From assembly GCA_946886255.1 (NCBI GenBank), contig CAMPIG010000001.1, forward strand, positions 1 to 62,029: DNA of 62,029 nt. Reading direction: 5' to 3'. Position numbers and translations under genes: made by a program. The DNA is from an uncultured Cellvibrio sp. (lineage in GTDB: Bacteria > Pseudomonadota > Gammaproteobacteria > Pseudomonadales > Cellvibrionaceae). This document shows, piece after piece, positions 43,014 through 51,544 of the stretch (position 1 is its first letter; every line of letters starts with the position of its first letter). Under the pieces are notes generated by a model that had not been told where the DNA came from, searched no databases, and saw only the letters and a list, made by a program, of their open reading frames with translations.

Positions 43014-43454
43014 ATGAGTTCAGATAAGTTTGATCTCGTTCGGTTTTTGGATGCGCAGGAAAGTTCTTACGCCACCGCGTTAAGTGAGCTTCGTTCGGGC
43101 AGAAAGCGGTCGCACTGGATCTGGTACATCTTCCCTCAACTTAGGGGCTTGGGGCTCAGCGCCAACGCTGAGACTTTTGGCTTGGCCGGGTTAGCTGAGG
43201 CTCGCGCGTATTTAGTAAACCCCGTCCTCGGCCCGCGGCTCATCGAAGCAATGGAAGTCATCCTGGCCCATTCGTCTCTGGATGCCGCGTCAATACTGGG
43301 CGAGCTTGACGCGCTAAAGTTCAGGTCATGCCTTACGTTGTTCTCCCTTGCTAATCCGGCGGAACCTATTTTCCGGAAAGCTCTTGAACGCTTCTTCAGC
43401 GGTGAGCTAGATGCGCGTACACTTGAGTTATTGAAGGCGCGAGGCAATGAATGA
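43014..43454 (+). CDS. DUF1810 family protein, copy 2
   Basis: A 146-residue paralogue of the gene at 40528, sharing RSHWIWYIFPQL, LGELDALKFRSCLTLFSLA and ALERFF with few changes. ATG 43014 follows AGGAG at six bases; a reading from 42831 would run through the start of the divergent NAT gene and is rejected. Two copies 2.5 kb apart imply a local duplication with intervening genes retained. Confidence 0.88.
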   Translation: MSSDKFDLVRFLDAQESSYATALSELRSGRKRSHWIWYIFPQLRGLGLSANAETFGLAGLAEARAYLVNPVLGPRLIEAMEVILAHSSLDAASILGELDALKFRSCLTLFSLANPAEPIFRKALERFFSGELDARTLELLKARGNE

Positions 43455-43672
43455 TCGGAATATGCCACCGTTGAAGCAACGACCTTTGCAGTTGCTGAGG
43501 AAGATACGCGTTCGCAGTCTTTACAGCAATTGGTCAAGGCTTTACTTGAGTTAATCGACATTAATCAGATTGCTACTTTCGGTCCGGCAATATTCTATTT
43601 TTGCCTAACCGAAACAGCAACACCCACTTCTTTGCGTTCCACACCTTTCAACCATCAAGGAAATTTGCACAT

Positions 43673-44809
43673 ATGAATGACTTTACTCACGATATAGATG
43701 CTGAAGAAATCATTAGATTGGTGGAAGGTTCGCAATTGCCAGACTTGAATGGGTATGATCCATTCTCACTTGAAGAGATAATGGAAGGCCGGAAAGTGCC
43801 AGGCGTGAGTGTTGCTGTTATCAAAGATTTTAAGGTTCATTGGAGTAAAGGCTACGGAGTAGCCGATATTTTAACCGGTGACAAAGTTACTGAAAAAACT
43901 CGTTTTCAAGCTGCTTCGATTAGCAAAGCAGTTAATGCGATGGCGGTGTTAAAGGCGGCACAGGATGGCGCGTTCTCTTTGGATGAGGATGTCAATAAAT
44001 CATTAAAGAGTTGGAAAGTACCTACAAACCCATACTCAAAAGAAGTTCCTATTACCCCGCGAATGCTTGCCTCCCACACATCCGGACTTGGCGATGGTTT
44101 CGGATTCCCCGGTTATGCTCCGTCTAGTCCAATTCCATCTATCATTCAGATTCTAAATGGTGAAAGTCCTACCAACGTAAAGAAGCCAGAATTTGGTTGT
44201 CCATCCCTCGACGCTTTCAGTTATTCAGGCGCGGGCTCGATAATTCTCCAACAGTTGTTAATGGATACGTTCAGCAAAGATTACGCCGCGATCATGGAAG
44301 AGCTCGTACTTAAACCACTGGAGATGAATAACAGCACATTTTTGCAGCCCCTGCCGGAGAGTATGGATACCGTAGCCGCCAGAGCTCATGACGCCAGCGG
44401 CAATGCTTTAGATGCAAAATGGCGAATCTATCCAGAACAGTCAGCAGCAGGCTTATGGACAACCCCTAGCGACTTGGCCAAGTTTGTTATCGAAGTACAA
44501 AAATCGCTATGGAATAAAAGTAACAAAGTTTTATCCGTAGAAAACACCCAGCAAATGGTAAATCCTGTTGGCGTTGGGGAGTATGGCTTTGGTTTGAGAG
44601 TACTAAAAGAAGGTCAAGGTTGGTACTTTGAACATGGCGGCGGCAATTGGGGATTTCGTTGCCAAATCTTTTCTCACAAAATCAAAGGCTATGGATTTGC
44701 CATTATGACAAACAGCAGTCAAGGCAGCGAGATAATGAATGCATTCAAATATCGAATTGAAAGACACTATGGTTGGGATTCCATTAAAAAGTCATTTGTG
44801 ATTTTTTAA
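43673..44809 (+). CDS. beta-lactamase-family serine hydrolase (class C-like)
   Basis: A 378-residue member of the penicillin-binding/class C beta-lactamase-related hydrolases. The catalytic SxxK is in FQAASISKAVNAMAVL, the tyrosine motif is YSG in FSYSGAGSIILQ, and the third motif is HGG in FEHGGGNWGFR. The active elements are complete. There is no clear signal peptide, so it may be cytoplasmic, probably an esterase or peptidase and not an antibiotic-resistance enzyme. ATG 43673 follows AAGGAAA. A decayed relative lies at 58.1 kb. Confidence 0.85.
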   Translation: MNDFTHDIDAEEIIRLVEGSQLPDLNGYDPFSLEEIMEGRKVPGVSVAVIKDFKVHWSKGYGVADILTGDKVTEKTRFQAASISKAVNAMAVLKAAQDGAFSLDEDVNKSLKSWKVPTNPYSKEVPITPRMLASHTSGLGDGFGFPGYAPSSPIPSIIQILNGESPTNVKKPEFGCPSLDAFSYSGAGSIILQQLLMDTFSKDYAAIMEELVLKPLEMNNSTFLQPLPESMDTVAARAHDASGNALDAKWRIYPEQSAAGLWTTPSDLAKFVIEVQKSLWNKSNKVLSVENTQQMVNPVGVGEYGFGLRVLKEGQGWYFEHGGGNWGFRCQIFSHKIKGYGFAIMTNSSQGSEIMNAFKYRIERHYGWDSIKKSFVIF

Positions 44810-44876
44810 CAACGGATTCACTAAATATTTTTAAAGTTGGTCCCGTAAACCAATCATGCTTGTGAAAAGCCGGAAC

Positions 44877-44894
44877 ACCCGATCCGGGTTTTTT
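44877..44894 (+). terminator. Rho-independent terminator after the serine hydrolase
   Basis: ACCCG, loop ATC, CGGGT, then five T. The short stem is GC-rich and lies 68 bases after the stop codon. Confidence 0.65.
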
Positions 44895-45086
44895 GCCATT
44901 CAAGCCGCTAACGATACCTTGTTTTTACGCAAATAAATAACCTGCAACGTAAGACCAATAATAAGCGCAACCAACAAACAGCCGTGCTATCGTTGCGATG
45001 CCTATGCAATACCTACCAGTAAGTGGGTCGTCAATGGCTAAACGAGGATTTATTGTTATTTTCTATCTTATGGTGACAAAACCAGC

Positions 45087-46088
45087 ATGAATGCATTGAA
45101 TGAAAAAGAGGGTGTTTGGTTTGTCTATGATGGCGAGTGCCCGATCTGCAATCACGCTGCCGAAGCCTTACGCATAAAGCAGGATTACGGAACCTTACAT
45201 ACGGTTAACGCCCGCGACACGAATGATGATCCGTTGATAGAGGAAATAAACCGGCTGGGTCTCGACCTGGACGAAGGCATGGTTATTTATACCAACGGTG
45301 AGTTTTTTCACGGCAAGGAGGCGTTAAAATTTATAGCCAAATATGGGGATAATAAAAATATTTTTATGGCAGCCTCCAAAGGATTGTTTTGGTCTGATCG
45401 TGTTGCCAGCTTGATGTATCCCTGGATGCGCAGTGCTCGCAATTGGTTTTTAAAGCGAAAGAAAGTTTATCGAATCGATAACCTTCAACTGAAAAGCGAA
45501 CCTATCTTTAAATCGATCTTTGGTGATAGCTGGGATGAATTGCCGCTGGTGATGAAGCGACACTATGCTAACCGGCCTTATACGCAAGACTCAACAATGG
45601 TTAACGGCGTGCTAGAGGTTATGTGTAAGCCGCCCTTGTTATATATGTCGCCACTGATGAAGTTGTTGGGGCAGATCCCGACTCGCACTGAGAATAATGT
45701 ACCGGTGACCGTTAGTTTCCAAAGTGATGTAAATTCAAAATCATTTTATTTCAATCGCATTTTTCACTTTGCCAACGAAGAACCATACACGTTCAAGTCG
45801 CGTATGCTTCAGATAAAAGGCGATGAAGTTATTGAAATTATGCGATTCGGTTTGGGCTGGAAATTTCGGTGTGCATGGGATGGCCAGAAAGTTGTCTTGT
45901 CGCACAAGGGTTATGCACTACAACTCTTCGGTCATTTGATTCCGTTACCTCTGACACTACTCTTGGGCGCGGGATATGCAGAAGAGCATCCCATTGATGA
46001 CAATACGTTTGATATGCAAACCCATATCACCCACCCCTGGTGGGGAAAAATGTATGAGTACAAAGGGCGCTTCGAGTTACCAGAGTGA
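45087..46088 (+). CDS. DCC thiol-disulfide domain fused to DUF4166
   Basis: A 333-residue fusion. The N-terminal DCC/DUF393 domain (1-125) has WFVYDGECPICNHAAEALRI with the D-x-x-CxxC thiol motif and FHGKEALKFIAKYG. The C-terminal DUF4166 domain (about 140-333) includes LPLVMKRHYANRPY, FHFANEEPYTF, MRFGLGWKFRCAWDG, LPLPLTLLLGAGYAEE and HPWWGKMYEYKGRFEL. Function is not established; fusion suggests the redox motif serves a lipid- or membrane-related domain. No signal peptide. Confidence 0.85.
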   Translation: MNALNEKEGVWFVYDGECPICNHAAEALRIKQDYGTLHTVNARDTNDDPLIEEINRLGLDLDEGMVIYTNGEFFHGKEALKFIAKYGDNKNIFMAASKGLFWSDRVASLMYPWMRSARNWFLKRKKVYRIDNLQLKSEPIFKSIFGDSWDELPLVMKRHYANRPYTQDSTMVNGVLEVMCKPPLLYMSPLMKLLGQIPTRTENNVPVTVSFQSDVNSKSFYFNRIFHFANEEPYTFKSRMLQIKGDEVIEIMRFGLGWKFRCAWDGQKVVLSHKGYALQLFGHLIPLPLTLLLGAGYAEEHPIDDNTFDMQTHITHPWWGKMYEYKGRFELPE

Positions 46089-46118
46089 CACGTGTTTTAA
46101 TTTGGGTGATTTCGGTTT

Positions 46119-46292
46119 CTACGCGCGCATTTTCATCATCAATCCCGCAAAGAAAGCGGCGCCGGCAGCAGCGATGATCTGATGCTCGGGATGAAGCACA
46201 CCAAAGATCACATTAGCGACAATCAAAGAAATGTATACATTCTTCTCCACATTGTTTTTGTTCAATTGGGCGTCATAAATTTCTTGTGTCAT
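46119..46292 (-). CDS. small two-helix membrane protein
   Basis: A 57-residue protein beginning MTQEIYDAQLNKNNVEK and having two hydrophobic segments (VYISLIVANVIFGVL; IIAAAGAAFFAGLMM). No family recognised. ATG 46292 follows GGAG at nine bases, while an upstream Met at 46340 does not. It converges with the DCC-DUF4166 gene. Confidence 0.55.
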   Translation of the reverse strand: MTQEIYDAQLNKNNVEKNVYISLIVANVIFGVLHPEHQIIAAAGAAFFAGLMMKMRA

Positions 46293-46431
46293 CGTGGATA
46301 CTCCAAAGCAATACCGGTTTATGAAGCACATAAGGATCATGCGAAGTATCCTGATTCACGAATCCAGATATTGTTACAAACGCGTGTAGCCAGCGCTGAT
46401 CTTTATACACATATATAAATTTCAGACGCCA

Positions 46432-47931
46432 CTACAGCGAAGACAACATCTTAAGCAACTGCGGAATATCCACCGGCTTCACCAGATGATGGTCAAAGCC
46501 CGCATGCAGTGATTTTTGCCGGTCACTGTTCTGGCCGTAGCCGGTAATAGCAATCATCAGCGAAGAAGCAGTGTCAGGGCGGTCGCGCAGTTGGCGCGCG
46601 AGGGTGATGCCATCCATGTCCGGTAAGCCGATATCCAGCAAGCAGGCCTTTGGGGCCTCAGTGGCGGCCCGCACCAGTGCGGCCGTGGCGCTGTGTTCAA
46701 TGGCGACGTCATAGCCGGCAATTTCCAGAATGGTTCCCAGCGTCATGGCTGCATCGACATTGTCATCCACCACCAATACGCGGGGGGATGCTTGCACCGG
46801 TGGCAATTCAGGCAGCGGTGTTCGAGCAGGGGTCAGCTGATGCGCAACGCGGGGCAGGGTTAATCTAAAGGTGCTGCCTTTGCCCAGCCCGGCACTGTGC
46901 GCGGTCACGCTGCCGCCGTGCAGGTTAACAAGGCTCTTGACGATGGCGAGCCCGATGCCCAGGCCGCCTTGCGTGCGGTCTGAATTTCTTTCGCCTTGGG
47001 CGAACATTTCAAACACGCGAGTCAGAACGCGTGGTTCCATGCCGATACCATTATCTTTTACCGTAAACATGACATTCACGTCATCAACCTCGACGGCGAG
47101 GGAAATGTCACCGCCGGAGGGGGTATATTTGGCGGCGTTGTTCAAGATGTTGGCAATGATTTGTACCAGCCTTTTCTGATCGCCAAAAATTGATGCGGCC
47201 ACTGGCGAATCATGCACGGTTAAGTGGTGATGTCGCGCATCCATTATCGGGCGAACCTGCTCAACGGCGCTGGCCACAATTTGCCACGCGTCTTGAATTC
47301 CTTGGTCGAGTGTAACCAAGCCGCGCGATACTCGGGAGACATCCAGGAGGTCATCAATGAGGCCTGTCATGTGGCGTACTTGCCGTGAAATGATTTCGCT
47401 GGTTTGCTGAATTCTTTCGCGATCCAATGTTGGAACGCTGAGCAGTTCTGAAGCCGCACTTATCGGGGCTAAGGGGTTGCGCAGTTCATGCGCGAGCATC
47501 GCGAGAAACTCATCTTTGCGCCGATCAATTTCGCGCATTTCATATTGTCGTTTCCGTGCACGGAGTGCAGACGTGGCGGCGCTGACGAGAGTTACACTTC
47601 TAACGGGCCGGTCCAATAACGTCACGTTGCCCAATTTGAGATAGCGGCTGCGCATTTCCGGCGTGTCGGGTGCCGTTTGGCGCAACACCAAAAACGGAAA
47701 GTCAGACCAGGTAGGCTGGCTGTCAAGAAAGGGGCACACGGCTTTTAGAAATTCGACGCTCAGTGCTTCATCCGCCAAGATCATTGCACCAGCACCTTTA
47801 CCCATTTCTTCAAAAGCTTCATCGAAGTGTTTGCACACATAGCAGTTCATTTGTGAGCGTTCGAGAACGTCAGCCAAGAGCCGACCGTCTTTGCCGGTCG
47901 GTGTATAAATGAGTAGACGGTTTTCCATCAT
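46432..47931 (-). CDS. hybrid histidine kinase with N-terminal pseudo-receiver and C-terminal receiver
   Basis: A 499-residue soluble kinase. The N terminus (LLIYTPTGKDGRLLADVLER; AMILADEALSVEFL) resembles a degenerate receiver. The dimerisation domain has the phospho-His in FLAMLAHELRNPLAPISAAS. The ATPase domain has NILNNAAKYTPSGG, VKDNGIGME and GGLGIGLAIVKSLV. The C-terminal receiver has VLVVDDNVDAA and the phospho-Asp in CLLDIGLPDMDG. It begins 38 bases after the KaiC-like gene in the same direction, so the two form a signalling pair. Confidence 0.92.
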   Translation of the reverse strand: MMENRLLIYTPTGKDGRLLADVLERSQMNCYVCKHFDEAFEEMGKGAGAMILADEALSVEFLKAVCPFLDSQPTWSDFPFLVLRQTAPDTPEMRSRYLKLGNVTLLDRPVRSVTLVSAATSALRARKRQYEMREIDRRKDEFLAMLAHELRNPLAPISAASELLSVPTLDRERIQQTSEIISRQVRHMTGLIDDLLDVSRVSRGLVTLDQGIQDAWQIVASAVEQVRPIMDARHHHLTVHDSPVAASIFGDQKRLVQIIANILNNAAKYTPSGGDISLAVEVDDVNVMFTVKDNGIGMEPRVLTRVFEMFAQGERNSDRTQGGLGIGLAIVKSLVNLHGGSVTAHSAGLGKGSTFRLTLPRVAHQLTPARTPLPELPPVQASPRVLVVDDNVDAAMTLGTILEIAGYDVAIEHSATAALVRAATEAPKACLLDIGLPDMDGITLARQLRDRPDTASSLMIAITGYGQNSDRQKSLHAGFDHHLVKPVDIPQLLKMLSSL

Positions 47932-47969
47932 TATTCACTACACCTGAAATTTGCGATCCAATCGCTCAT

Positions 47970-49469
47970 CTACTTTGTATTTTCCTGTGATGTAATATTA
48001 TCGAGAGGACTTACCACAGACGGCACACCGGTTAATACGCCCTGAAAATTATTGAGCACTGCGCCTACTTCAATGCCCTGTTTAGTAATACAGAGTCGAC
48101 GCAATGTCGTTTCGTGAGCACTGCCGCGTTTTTTGAAAACAGATATTGCCTTTTCTACCGATCCACGTGCTTCGAAATAGCGCAGAACCAACACGTTATC
48201 TGCCATATAGCTGACATCGATGCCCGTCGTCATCGTTCCGACCATGCCTTGTTGAACGCCGATAAGAAACGTCGCCACGCCACGTTGCCCAAGATAAGTT
48301 AACACTTCATGCAAATGCGTCGACAGAAATCGGGCATGGGGCATGGCATTCAGATAGCCGTTAAGGCTATCAATCACAATAACTTTCGCTCCACCATCTG
48401 CCGATTTACACACGGCGTGCGCGAATTCCCCGGGTGACATCTCAGCGGGATCAATCTGATACACGCTGAGTAATCCGGATTCATACGGTCCCCGCAAATC
48501 CAGGCCAATACCTTTACTACGATTGAGTAGCGTGTTGAATGATTCTTCAAATAAAAACATGGAAGCTTTGTCGCCGCGCCCGGTAACCGCTTTTATAAAC
48601 TGATTGGCCAAACTGGATTTACCGGTGCCGGGTGGCCCCGAGATGAGCGTACTTGATCCTTCCTCAATGCCACCACCGAGCAATGAATCCAACGCATCAA
48701 GCCCACTTTTAATTTGCCCGCGTTCCGCCAGTTCGCGCGATTCGGCAGCGACGACATTGGGATACACAACAATGCCGCCGGTGATGATGTTGTAATCATG
48801 TGGTCCGCGACGGTAACCAATACCGCGATATTTCAGCACCCGCACGACACGCCGTTCCGCTCCGTATTCGGAATCGAAATGCTGCAGGGAAATCACCCCG
48901 TGGGCAATGCTGCGCACTTGCAAATCCCGGCGTATGGAGGATTTGTCATCAAGTAACAGGGCTGTGCATGATCGTCTAGCAAAGTATTGTTTAAGGCCGA
49001 GTACATGCCGGCGATAACGCAGGGCGTTGCCGGACAGAAGTTGTAGCTCCGATAGAGAGTCCAGTACCACGCGCGTCGGGCGCATCTTTTCAATCATTTC
49101 AAGGATCAGATTATTCGTCTCACCCAATTCCACTTCTGATGGATGAAGCGCCGTGTACTGTTCAGCCGGGTCAAGTAAGCCCTCTTCTGGAATGACCTCG
49201 TGCACCGTCACACCATCCATTGAAAAGCCATGCGAAGCTGCAACGGCTCGCAGCTCTACCTCATTTTCAGCAAGGGTGATGTACAACACTTTTTCACCTT
49301 GACGCGCGCCTTCCATCAGGAATTGCAACGCCATGGTTGTTTTTCCTGCGCCCGGATCGCCTTCGAGGAGGTAAAGCCGTTCCTTCGTCAGCCCACCGCC
49401 TAATACGTTGTCGAGCCCGGGAATCCCCATGGAAATAAAATCTTTACTCACCGTATTTTGTGTAACCAT
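47970..49469 (-). CDS. KaiC-like double RecA-fold ATPase
   Basis: A 499-residue protein with two KaiC/RecA domains. Domain one has Walker A GDPGAGKTTMALQF and RVVLDSLSELQLL; domain two has GPPGTGKSSLANQF, FLFEESFNTLLNR and VIVIDSLNGYLNAM. The usual Glu pair after strand two is EN in domain one (LAENEVEL) and EE in domain two. By eye, the segment IDVSYMADNVLVLRYFE aligns with the cyanobacterial phosphosite region, keeping Ser but with Tyr for Thr. ATG 49469 follows AAGGA. No kaiA or kaiB is nearby; the next gene is a hybrid kinase. Confidence 0.9.
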   Translation of the reverse strand: MVTQNTVSKDFISMGIPGLDNVLGGGLTKERLYLLEGDPGAGKTTMALQFLMEGARQGEKVLYITLAENEVELRAVAASHGFSMDGVTVHEVIPEEGLLDPAEQYTALHPSEVELGETNNLILEMIEKMRPTRVVLDSLSELQLLSGNALRYRRHVLGLKQYFARRSCTALLLDDKSSIRRDLQVRSIAHGVISLQHFDSEYGAERRVVRVLKYRGIGYRRGPHDYNIITGGIVVYPNVVAAESRELAERGQIKSGLDALDSLLGGGIEEGSSTLISGPPGTGKSSLANQFIKAVTGRGDKASMFLFEESFNTLLNRSKGIGLDLRGPYESGLLSVYQIDPAEMSPGEFAHAVCKSADGGAKVIVIDSLNGYLNAMPHARFLSTHLHEVLTYLGQRGVATFLIGVQQGMVGTMTTGIDVSYMADNVLVLRYFEARGSVEKAISVFKKRGSAHETTLRRLCITKQGIEVGAVLNNFQGVLTGVPSVVSPLDNITSQENTK

Positions 49470-50201
49470 TGTGTTTTCCTTCATAACGCCTACAAGGCAG
49501 CAAAATCGCTTAAAGCCTCGTCAACAGATCGCGGTTTATTCCTGTTTGGGTAGACAGATATTCCTTATCTCCACCACGCCTTTAACCTCCCGTGTCACCA
49601 CTCCCATGGAGATATTTTACGAGGAAAGGTTCAAGCGAATACTATTCCACACTTCACTACCCCTTTATTATCGATATTTCCCAGGATCAGTTCCGTCTGT
49701 TATTGCCCAAACACGGGTGCAGCTCCTGTATAGGATTGACTTTTGTACGCTTTTTAAAAATAAAATTAAAAAGAGGTTCAACCCAATGTGGTGTAAACCA
49801 CATAAGGGCAGATTTGTAAGCTTGTGAAATCGGAAATGGCGTTAAATACCGTTACGTGGAAATGGGGATTTTTCTTTATAAAAAAACCTTTAATCGCAGC
49901 GCGTCCGGTATGAGAGGTAATCCGAAAAGCGGACTGCGTATATGCTGCATAACTTTCGGGATCAACCCCGCCGCAGGAATGCCACCATGTAATATCTTTT
50001 GACCTGGCGAATGTCCGTCGCCCGCGAAGCCCCAAGCCAATATCCTAGTTAGTATTTAACGGCAAGAAAAAATGCCGAATGTGTATCAAGATGAAAGTCC
50101 AAAATACGGACCATGGGTTCATTTTATTGCGAAAGGTTAAATATTCAACAGATAGTAGCCTCATGAATACTAAGGTAAAGTTGAATCAGGGAAATAACGG
50201 C
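49470..50201. other. 730-base gap with no convincing gene
   Basis: Nothing with family resemblance or good start signals was seen on either strand. A leftward frame of 85 codons at 49778-50035 has no recognisable features. The gap contains a small dyad at 49786-49803 and ends at the cassette-like region. Confidence 0.55.
49786..49803. promoter_or_regulatory. short dyad, possible operator
   Basis: ATGTGGT-GTAA-ACCACAT is a perfect 7-bp inverted repeat about 317 bases upstream of the KaiC-like start. It looks like a regulator-binding site, but its regulator and target are unknown. Confidence 0.3.
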
Positions 50202-50243
50202 TTAAAACTAATATACGGACCGCAGGGTCCGCATATTAGGCGG
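50202..50243. repeat. attC-like palindrome P3
   Basis: TAATATACGGACC (50209-50221), GCAG, GGTCCGCATATTA (50226-50238): 12 of 13 positions pair. It is preceded by CTTAAAAC and belongs to the same family as P1 and P4. It marks the left side of the thioesterase cassette. Confidence 0.55.
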
Positions 50244-50299
50244 CACAGGCGACGGGTCAACCCACTCGATGCGGCGACAAAATCAAAGGAGACAAACGC

Positions 50300-50731
50300 G
50301 TGGCAAGAATCTGGCAGCAGGATATCGGAATTGACCTACTTACGAAAATTCATCTAAATACAACAGTCGCCCATCTCGGGATCGAATTTCTCGAAATGGG
50401 AGATGATTTCCTCAAAGCTCGCGCGCCAGTCGATGACAGAACAAAGCAGCCCGTCGGAATACTCCATGGCGGAGTTTCCGTTCTCCTGGCTGAAACGCTA
50501 GGTTCAAATGGCGCAGCACTAGTCGTTCCTGAAGGATATCGCGCTGTCGGTCTAGACATCAATGCCAACCATATTCGTAGTGCCAGCGAAGGCTGGATAA
50601 CTGGGATAGCAAAGCCAGTTCATCTTGGGCGCACAACCCATGTGTGGCAGATTGAAATAGTCAATGACAAGGGCCAACTCACATGCACCTCTCGCATAAC
50701 CATGGCAATCCTTGCACCGGCTTCCACCTAG
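50300..50731 (+). CDS. hotdog-fold acyl-CoA thioesterase (PaaI/MenI type), cassette-borne
   Basis: A 143-residue hotdog thioesterase. Family features: HLGIEFLEMGDDFLKARAPV, the catalytic-loop ILHGGVSVLLAETLGSNGA with its Glu, and INANHIRSASEGWITGIAKP. It hydrolyses an aromatic or medium-chain acyl-CoA; substrate not determinable. Start is GTG 50300 with AGGAG upstream. It is bounded by P3 on the left and a well-formed attC (50739-50796) on the right, so it is probably an integron-type cassette gene. Confidence 0.85.
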   Translation: MARIWQQDIGIDLLTKIHLNTTVAHLGIEFLEMGDDFLKARAPVDDRTKQPVGILHGGVSVLLAETLGSNGAALVVPEGYRAVGLDINANHIRSASEGWITGIAKPVHLGRTTHVWQIEIVNDKGQLTCTSRITMAILAPAST

Positions 50732-50738
50732 CAGGGCC

Positions 50739-50796
50739 GCCTAACCAAGCAATCAAATGCGCTCTTTGCGTCGCGCGGTTTATTGCAGCGTTATGT
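50739..50796. repeat. attC-like recombination site 3
   Basis: GCCTAAC (50739-50745) fits the R'' consensus RYYYAAC exactly and GTTATGT (50790-50796) is the opposite core. Between them GCAATCAAATGCGC pairs at 11 of 14 positions with GCGCGGTTTATTGC. At 58 bases it has the size of a short attC, and it starts seven bases after the thioesterase stop. This is the most orthodox attC in the window. Confidence 0.72.
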
Positions 50797-50830
50797 TTTC
50801 TGGTCGAATACCGACAATGAAGTCGAATTT

Positions 50831-51171
50831 ATGAATAGAGTATTTGTACCCTTTATAGTAATTCAATTATTTACAGGATGTGCCATGCAATCAGGTTACG
50901 AGTTATCTGCTCGTGAAATGCTTCGCGCTGAATATCCTAATCAAGCTATGGCTTCCTGAAATCATGGAAGCCCGTAGGAAAGAATTACGAATATAAGCTT
51001 TCAGAGCATGAAATTGCATAAAGCTCCTTGGCCATGGAAGCTTGCGTAAATTATTTATCTTCAAAATATCCAAGTCCACCTAAAGAATCCTTAAGGTCGC
51101 TCCAAATAGTTGAATGTATGAAAGCTAATGGCTGGAGTTTTGAAATTGAAGAAATACTTATATTGCGGTAG
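50831..51171 (+). pseudogene. decayed small lipoprotein gene
   Basis: ATG 50831 opens a lipoprotein signal (VFVPFIVIQLFTGC, lipobox FTGC) that ends at TGA 50957 after 42 codons. In another frame coding-like sequence resumes (WKPVGKNYEYKLSEHEIA), meets an in-frame TAA, and continues (MEACVNYLSSKYPSPPKE; VECMKANGWSFEIEEIL) to TAG 51171. One frameshift plus one nonsense change would restore about 113 residues. It sits between an attC and palindrome P4, so it is a dead cassette gene. Confidence 0.55.
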
Positions 51172-51173
51172 AA

Positions 51174-51224
51174 CATAAAAACTAATATGCGGACTGCAGG
51201 ATCCGCACTATTTAATTGTTATGC
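51174..51224. repeat. attC-like palindrome P4
   Basis: CATAAAAACTAATATGCGGA, CTGCAGGA, then TCCGCACTATTTAATTGTTATGC. TGCGGA and TCCGCA form the stem base. The first 17 bases equal P2 exactly. It begins two bases after the decayed lipoprotein frame. Confidence 0.55.
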
Positions 51225-51271
51225 TGCTGTACGACCGAATTTTTCTGAACGATCAACAAAGAGAAAATGAG

Positions 51272-51469
51272 ATGAACGCAAAAAATTCGACTAATCAATT
51301 AGCCAAGTATTCCGGAATAGGCCTGGTAGTGGGTGCCGTATTAGGAATGCTTATAGGAATGATTTTTGGTTTAGAAAAAGTTGGGATTGGTCTTATCTTT
51401 GGAGCTTTAGTCGGCATTGTGTTTGGCCCGGCTATAGGCATGCTAAAAAATCCCGTAAGAAAGAAATGA
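51272..51469 (+). CDS. small glycine-zipper membrane protein (cassette-like)
   Basis: 65 residues with two Gly-rich membrane helices (YSGIGLVVGAVLGMLIGMIFG; VGIGLIFGALVGIVFGPAIG), a basic C terminus and no family name that I can give. Regular GxxxG spacing suggests helix packing or oligomerisation. ATG 51272 is chosen as the start nearest the hydrophobic core; ATG 51221 lies inside palindrome P4. It is flanked by palindromic elements like the other cassette genes. Confidence 0.55.
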   Translation: MNAKNSTNQLAKYSGIGLVVGAVLGMLIGMIFGLEKVGIGLIFGALVGIVFGPAIGMLKNPVRKK

Positions 51470-51485
51470 GCTTGTTGCAGGAAGC

Positions 51486-51544
51486 GCATAACAAGTCGCA
51501 CCCCTTTCACTAATCATCCGGCTTCTGAAGTTAAAGGGTTATGG
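51486..51544. repeat. possible degenerate attC 4
   Basis: GCATAAC (51486-51492) and GTTATGG (51538-51544) have core-like sequence at a suitable distance. CCCTTTCACT pairs with AGTTAAAGGG at 9 of 10 positions, but that stem is not symmetric between the cores, so the call is weak. Confidence 0.3.

Noticed and set aside
49778..50035. 85-codon leftward frame
   Set aside because: No start signals or recognisable features; lies in a gap with A+T-rich sequence and a dyad.
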